The notes under the pieces are model-generated. The model was given only the letters and a program-made list of their open reading frames with translations. It had not been told where the DNA came from and ran no database searches. A stretch of 64,000 nt of DNA, taken from Thermococcus sp. 21S7 (GTDB taxonomy: Archaea; Methanobacteriota_B; Thermococci; Thermococcales; Thermococcaceae). Positions 60,113 through 64,000 of this stretch are shown here, one piece after another (the stretch's first letter is position 1; each line of letters opens with the position of its first letter). Location: positions 310,001-374,000 of the forward strand of contig NZ_SNUT01000002.1 in NCBI RefSeq assembly GCF_012027615.1, in the 5' to 3' direction. A program made the translations under genes and the position numbers.

Positions 60113-61190
60113 GAGGCTGAAGGGCTTCGCAAGGCGTGAATGGTTCCTCACGGCACTCCTGGTGCTTTACCTAGCCCTGATTCTCAACGACCGTTCCCTA
60201 CCACGCAGAACCCCCGACCTGGTTGACTGGGGAAGCCTCGCCCTGATAACGTCGCTCATACTCGTCTCAAAGGGCCTTGAGCTGTCGGGAATCTTCACCC
60301 GTCTTTCCATCAGACTCATATCTCTCTCCGGCGGCTCCGAGCGGAAACTGATGCTCCTACTCATACCCACCATCGCCTTCTCCTCCGCGGTGATAATGAA
60401 CGACACTGCGATGCTCGTCTTCATCCCGCTGGTCATCATCACCTCCCGGCTCGCCGGGATAAACACCGCCCGTGCCGTTACGCTTTCAGCCATAGCGGCG
60501 AACGTCGGCTCGGCGCTGACGCCGATCGGCAACCCTCAGAACATCATAATCTGGAACACCTACGGGCCCTCCTTCGTGGAGTTCACGGGGGCGATGCTCC
60601 CCTTTGTCGTCCTCTGGCTCGTTATCCTCCTGCTCTTCACGGCCACCATCGGCGACCGGAGGCCCTCGGTTGAGAAGCTGCCGCCCATTGCGATTAGGAA
60701 GAGACTGCTCCTCGCTTCACTCTCACTGCTGATAGCCGATGTCGCCTTGGCGGAAATCGGGAAGTCGCTCTGGACGCTTCCCCTAACACTGGCAGTTCTT
60801 CTCGCCCTCGGAAGGGAAGCTCTGCTGGGCTTTGACTGGGCGCTGGTTCTAACTTTCGCCTTCATCTTCGCCGATTTTGGCGAGGTTGCACGTTTGATCT
60901 CAGGGCATTCAGTCCCCTCGGAGGGACTGACGCTGTTCCTTGCCTCAGCCGGATTGAGTCAGCTCATCAGCAACGTTCCGGCAACGGTGGTCTTCCTCTC
61001 ATCCGGAAGGCCGGAGTGGCTCCCCCTTGCCCTCGGTGTGAACCTTGGGGGCACCGGGATAATAACCGGCTCCCTCGCGAACCTCATAGCCCTCCGCATC
61101 TCCGGAATTGGCATGAGGGACTTCCACAGGTTTTCCATTCCTTACTTTTTGGTGGCATTGGGGATTTCGATTCTGGTACTTCTAATCTGA
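60051..61190 (+). CDS. ArsB/NhaD-superfamily permease
   Basis: Ion permease of the IT superfamily (ArsB, NhaD, CitM-like): 379 residues, ten to eleven membrane helices, family motifs SAVIMNDTAMLVFIPL, NVGSALTPIGNPQN (the GNP-Q/N pore motif) and QLISNVPATVVFLS in the second repeat. Substrate could be arsenite, sodium or an organic anion. The start is uncertain: ATG 60051 lies inside the previous gene without a ribosome binding site, and no ATG, GTG or TTG follows before the first helix, though GGAGG occurs at 60086-60091. Confidence 0.85.
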   Translation: MARRSFRITALQRRLGDTVAERLKGFARREWFLTALLVLYLALILNDRSLPRRTPDLVDWGSLALITSLILVSKGLELSGIFTRLSIRLISLSGGSERKLMLLLIPTIAFSSAVIMNDTAMLVFIPLVIITSRLAGINTARAVTLSAIAANVGSALTPIGNPQNIIIWNTYGPSFVEFTGAMLPFVVLWLVILLLFTATIGDRRPSVEKLPPIAIRKRLLLASLSLLIADVALAEIGKSLWTLPLTLAVLLALGREALLGFDWALVLTFAFIFADFGEVARLISGHSVPSEGLTLFLASAGLSQLISNVPATVVFLSSGRPEWLPLALGVNLGGTGIITGSLANLIALRISGIGMRDFHRFSIPYFLVALGISILVLLI

Positions 61191-61226
61191 TTTTTCGACC
61201 GGTTTCGAAATGGGAAGGTTTATAAA

Positions 61227-61250
61227 ACATTTGCACAACTGCTCAAATGT
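61227..61250 (+). promoter_or_regulatory. CadC/ArsR-type operator
   Basis: ACATTTG-N10-CAAATGT is a perfect 7-10-7 inverted repeat that begins at the last base of the TATA box GGTTTATAAAA (61217-61227) and ends 14 bases before the regulator's start. Its outline matches SmtB/ArsR-family operators (such as ATATGAA...TTCATAT). The regulator encoded directly downstream is the obvious ligand, giving autoregulation and metal-induced expression of the efflux pump. Confidence 0.7.
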
Positions 61251-61264
61251 AGAGGTGATTCGTG

Positions 61265-61621
61265 ATGACGGAAGTGTGTAAGGTGTATGAGGAACATCTG
61301 GATAAAATCCTGGAAGCCCAGGCAAAGCTGCCCGAGGAGGAGGGCATACTCGAAGCGGCCGACTTCTTCGATGCCCTTGGAAATCCTACCAGGCTTAAAA
61401 TCCTGCTCGCGCTCATGGAAGCCGGAGAGCTCTGCACCTGCGACCTCTCGGCGATAACCAAACTCTCCGTTTCGGCAATCTCCCACCAGCTCCGCATTCT
61501 TAAGGATCGGAAAATCGTGACCTACCGCAAAGACGGCAAGAACGTCTTCTACCGTCTCGACGACGAACACATCATGAGGATATTGAAGACCGCTCTCGAA
61601 CACCTTTCGGAGGCAAGATGA
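61265..61621 (+). CDS. ArsR/SmtB-family metal sensor, CadC-like
   Basis: 118-residue winged-helix repressor. The metal site of CadC-type sensors is visible: Cys near the N-terminus (TEVCKVY) and ELCTCDLS at the start of the DNA-binding region; the recognition helix is SVSAISHQLRILKDRKIV. Cadmium, lead or zinc would release it from DNA. ATG 61265 is seven bases behind GGTGAT. Its stop overlaps the start of the P-type ATPase gene (ATGA), so sensor and pump are one operon behind the operator at 61227-61250. Confidence 0.92.
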   Translation: MTEVCKVYEEHLDKILEAQAKLPEEEGILEAADFFDALGNPTRLKILLALMEAGELCTCDLSAITKLSVSAISHQLRILKDRKIVTYRKDGKNVFYRLDDEHIMRILKTALEHLSEAR

Positions 61622-63702
61622 TGGCAAAGAAGCTCAAACTTGAGGGTCTCGACTGCGCGAGCTGTGCCTACGAGATAGAGGAGGCCCTCAAAAAGGAGGG
61701 CTTTGAGTTCGCGCTGGTCAACTTCGCCACCAAGGAGGCGGTTATAGAGGGCGACGTTGAGAAGGCCAAGGAGATAATCAAGAGGGTCGAACCGGACGTT
61801 GAAGTCACAGAAGCGGACGAGCACGACCACGGTCACGGGCACCACCACGAGCACGGTGAAGAGGACCCCAAAAAGGCTCTCTACTTCATAATCCCGTCGC
61901 TCATGCTCTTTGGCATCGGAGTGGTACTCCGCTATTACTACGGCATGGACAACACCTTCGTCTTCGGGGTCTTCGTTGCGAGCTACCTCCTCGTTGGCTG
62001 GAAGGTGCTGAGGAGCGCCGTCGTCAACTCCATACACGGCAACGTCTTCGACGAGAACTTTCTCATTGCTGTGGCTACGCTTGGAGCCTTCGCCATCAGG
62101 GAATATCCAGAAGGAGTTGCCGTCATGCTGTTCTACGTCGTCGGCGAGTTCTTCCAGGACCTTGCTGTGGACAGGTCACGGCGCTCCATAAAGGCCCTTC
62201 TGGCCCTCAAGGCGGAGTACGCTAACCTGCTCCGGAACGGAGAGGTAGTCAGGGTGAAGCCGGAGGAGCTGAAGGTCGGCGATGCGATCCTTGTAAAGCC
62301 TGGCGAGAAGGTTCCCGTCGATGGCGTCATTATAGAGGGTGAATCCACCGTAGACACGTCCGCCCTGACGGGTGAGAGCGTTCCCAGGACGGTGAGGGAA
62401 GGGGAGGAAATCCTATCCGGCATGGTCAACCTCTCCGGCCTCCTCAAGGTTCGAGTGACAAAGGAGCTTAGCGAGTCAACGATATCGAGAATTCTGGAAC
62501 TCGTCGAAAACGCGGGCGCCAGAAAGGCCAGGACCGAGAAGTTCATAACGCGCTTCGCCCGCTACTACACTCCCGCCGTCGTCGGGCTCGCGGTTCTCGT
62601 GGCCACTCTTCCGCCGCTGATTACGGGGGATCCGTTTTCAACGTGGGTTTACAGGGCGCTGGTTCTGCTCGTAATCTCGTGCCCCTGTGCGCTCGTCCTC
62701 TCAATCCCGCTCGGCTACTTCGGCGGCATCGGAAGGGCAGCGAGAGATGGAATACTCGTCAAGGGCTCCAACTACCTCGATGCACTCAGGGACGCAAGCA
62801 TCGTCGCCTTCGACAAGACCGGCACGCTGACAAAGGGCGTCTTTAAGGTCACAAAGGTGGAAACCCGGAACGGATTCAGCGAGGATGAGATAATAAGGTT
62901 CGCGGCTTTGGCGGAGGCCCACTCGAACCACCCGATAGCAAAGGCCATACGCGAGGCTTACGGCGGAGAAATCAACGAGGCCGAGATAGTTGAGTACGAG
63001 GAGATAGCCGGCCACGGCGTCAGGGCGAGGATTGACGGCGTTGAGGTCATGGTCGGAAACGACAGACTGCTCCACCGGTTCAAGGTCGAGCACGACACGT
63101 GCAGGGTCAAGGGGACGGTTGCCCACGTGGTCATCAACGGAAAATATGCGGGCTACATAATAATCTCCGACGAGATAAAGGACGACGCCCCGCTCGCTGT
63201 GAAGGAGCTCAAGCGCCTCGGGGTTCAGAAGGTTGTTATGGTAACCGGTGACGGCAGGGACGTTGCCGAAGAGATAGCGGGACAGCTTGGCCTCGACGGG
63301 TTCTACGCGGAGCTGCTGCCTGAGGACAAGGTGAAAGTCATAGAGGAGCTTGAAGCAGAAACCACGGGAAAGGTCGTCTTCGTGGGAGACGGCATAAACG
63401 ACGCGCCGGTGCTGGCGAGGGCCGATGTTGGTGTTGCAATGGGAGCGCTCGGAAGCGACGCAGCAATAGAGACGGCCGACGTCGTCATAATGGACGATAG
63501 GCCCTCAAAGGTGCCGCTGGGAATCAGGATAGCGAGGAAGACCCAGAGGATAGTGTGGCAGAACATAGTATTCGCCCTGGGAGTTAAGTTGGCCTTCATA
63601 AGCCTCGGAATCCTCGGGGAGGCGACCATGTGGGAGGCGGTCTTTGCCGACGTGGGCGTCGCCCTGATAGCGGTCTTCAACGCGATGAGGATTCTGAGGT
63701 GA
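61618..63702 (+). CDS. zntA: Zn2+/Cd2+/Pb2+-exporting P-type ATPase
   Basis: 694 residues: N-terminal HMA domain with LDCASC (Cys13, Cys16), a His/Asp-rich linker (about 69-85, DEHDHGHGHHHEHGEED) that probably binds zinc, then a P1B ATPase core with TGES, CPC at 355-357, phosphorylation site DKTGT at Asp399, TGDG and GDGINDAP. The sequence after CPC (ALVLSIPLGYFGGIGRA) is the zinc/cadmium/lead type and not the copper type. Controlled by the CadC-like gene it overlaps. ATG 61618 follows GGAGG by four bases; ATG 61621 is equally usable. Confidence 0.94.
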   Translation: MMAKKLKLEGLDCASCAYEIEEALKKEGFEFALVNFATKEAVIEGDVEKAKEIIKRVEPDVEVTEADEHDHGHGHHHEHGEEDPKKALYFIIPSLMLFGIGVVLRYYYGMDNTFVFGVFVASYLLVGWKVLRSAVVNSIHGNVFDENFLIAVATLGAFAIREYPEGVAVMLFYVVGEFFQDLAVDRSRRSIKALLALKAEYANLLRNGEVVRVKPEELKVGDAILVKPGEKVPVDGVIIEGESTVDTSALTGESVPRTVREGEEILSGMVNLSGLLKVRVTKELSESTISRILELVENAGARKARTEKFITRFARYYTPAVVGLAVLVATLPPLITGDPFSTWVYRALVLLVISCPCALVLSIPLGYFGGIGRAARDGILVKGSNYLDALRDASIVAFDKTGTLTKGVFKVTKVETRNGFSEDEIIRFAALAEAHSNHPIAKAIREAYGGEINEAEIVEYEEIAGHGVRARIDGVEVMVGNDRLLHRFKVEHDTCRVKGTVAHVVINGKYAGYIIISDEIKDDAPLAVKELKRLGVQKVVMVTGDGRDVAEEIAGQLGLDGFYAELLPEDKVKVIEELEAETTGKVVFVGDGINDAPVLARADVGVAMGALGSDAAIETADVVIMDDRPSKVPLGIRIARKTQRIVWQNIVFALGVKLAFISLGILGEATMWEAVFADVGVALIAVFNAMRILR

Positions 63703-63960
63703 AGGCGCTGCTACACTCTCGGCGTCCTTTTACATTTTGCCCCGTTGCCCGCGAACTGGAATGATCATGGAACGGAAAGACGTCGGGCACTTGCTCCTCG
63801 CACTTCTGCCTCCAGTAGCGTTCATCATCGGTTGCCCGTCCAACGTCCGACCTGGACTGTGCCTCGGGCGCGTCTTCGATGATCGAGTCACTTGGGATTT
63901 CCGAGAAGGGGGAACAACCCATAAATAATTCTTTGGAATAAACTTTCACCGGGGAGCCCC
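63703..63960 (+). other. intergenic stretch, no supported gene
   Basis: 258 bases after the ATPase gene. Reading frames of 53-90 codons exist on both strands but have no good ribosome binding site, no recognisable motif and odd composition. A TATA-like CATAAATAAT (63919-63928) near the end is the likely promoter of the gene starting at 63961. Confidence 0.5.
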
Positions 63961-64000
63961 ATGGATTCAGAAGTATCGCGGGTGTGCCGAACCCAGGAGG
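63961..64000 (+). CDS. start of an unidentified gene, cut by window edge
   Basis: ATG at 63961 follows GGGGAG by four bases and a TATA-like element (63919-63928) by about 35. Only thirteen codons are visible (MDSEVSRVCRTQE), too few to identify. Confidence 0.35.
   Translation, partial: MDSEVSRVCRTQE

Noticed and set aside
1-64000. CRISPR arrays, tRNA or rRNA genes, insertion sequences, prophage or plasmid parts
   Set aside because: I found no regularly spaced repeats, no tRNA-like T-arm sequences, no transposase or integrase and no long terminal repeats on reading both strands by eye. Box C/D guide RNAs could be missed without a search tool.

Overview
The window is chromosomal DNA from a hyperthermophilic euryarchaeon of the Thermococcales, most likely a Thermococcus. 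The evidence is near-identity of remembered Pyrococcus/Thermococcus proteins (prolyl oligopeptidase, superoxide reductase, rubrerythrin, ferritin, the GltPh-type transporter, archaeal class I aldolase), GGTGAT/GGAGG ribosome binding sites 4-8 bases before the starts, short leaders behind AT-rich TATA boxes, many ATGA/GTGA gene overlaps and GC-rich, tightly packed genes. I see no tRNA, rRNA, CRISPR array, insertion sequence or prophage.

Layout. 1-2194 (minus): bacterial-type riboflavin genes ribD-ribE-ribB, the last cut by the window edge. 2293-5281 (plus): prolyl oligopeptidase and purA. 5278-10882 (minus): a putative zinc peptidase, an alpha/beta hydrolase, a four-gene cluster around an ArsA/Get3-like ATPase, and the peptide/pyruvate transporter CstA. 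11059-14624: biotin-carrying carboxyltransferase, class I aldolase with a glycolytic-regulator site, and biotin ligase. 14728-20059: aspartate transporter, a surface protein, AlaX, a DUF257 protein and the tRNA G10 methyltransferase. 20084-27676 (minus): a complete histidine operon hisZ-G-D-B-H-A-F-IE-C plus histidinol-phosphate phosphatase, behind an unusually long leader holding a small reading frame that ends in two His codons.

28055-42714 is an iron and oxidative-stress region interrupted by an ABC-exporter cassette (28734-32091). It holds eight ferritin-superfamily genes (a ninth, classical ferritin, is at 51706): DpsL, a stand-alone domain matching the cargo-ferritin part of the P. furiosus encapsulin but without any shell, rubrerythrin and several uncharacterised single-domain members. 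They sit with a Fur-like regulator, superoxide reductase, rubredoxin, NAD(P)H:rubredoxin oxidoreductase, a flavodiiron protein and a peroxiredoxin. Together these form the oxygen-detoxification chain known in Thermococcales: NAD(P)H to rubredoxin to superoxide reductase, rubrerythrin and flavodiiron protein.

42761-55601 continues with a 2-oxoacid:ferredoxin oxidoreductase, the MsrA-MsrB fusion, a thioredoxin-CcdA membrane protein with DsrE-like and small cysteine-rich partners, nitroreductase, an E1-like adenylyltransferase with ThiI, ferritin and SufCBD. 55705-63702 is metal handling: ACR3, peroxiredoxin, FTR1 iron permease, DUF302, a copper-chaperone-like protein, an ArsB/NhaD-type permease, and a CadC-like repressor with its Zn/Cd/Pb P-type ATPase. 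Several promoters in the second half carry inverted repeats at or beside the TATA box, suggesting at least four different metal or redox regulons. One frameshifted gene (33157-33857) and one gene remnant (56828-56905) were found.
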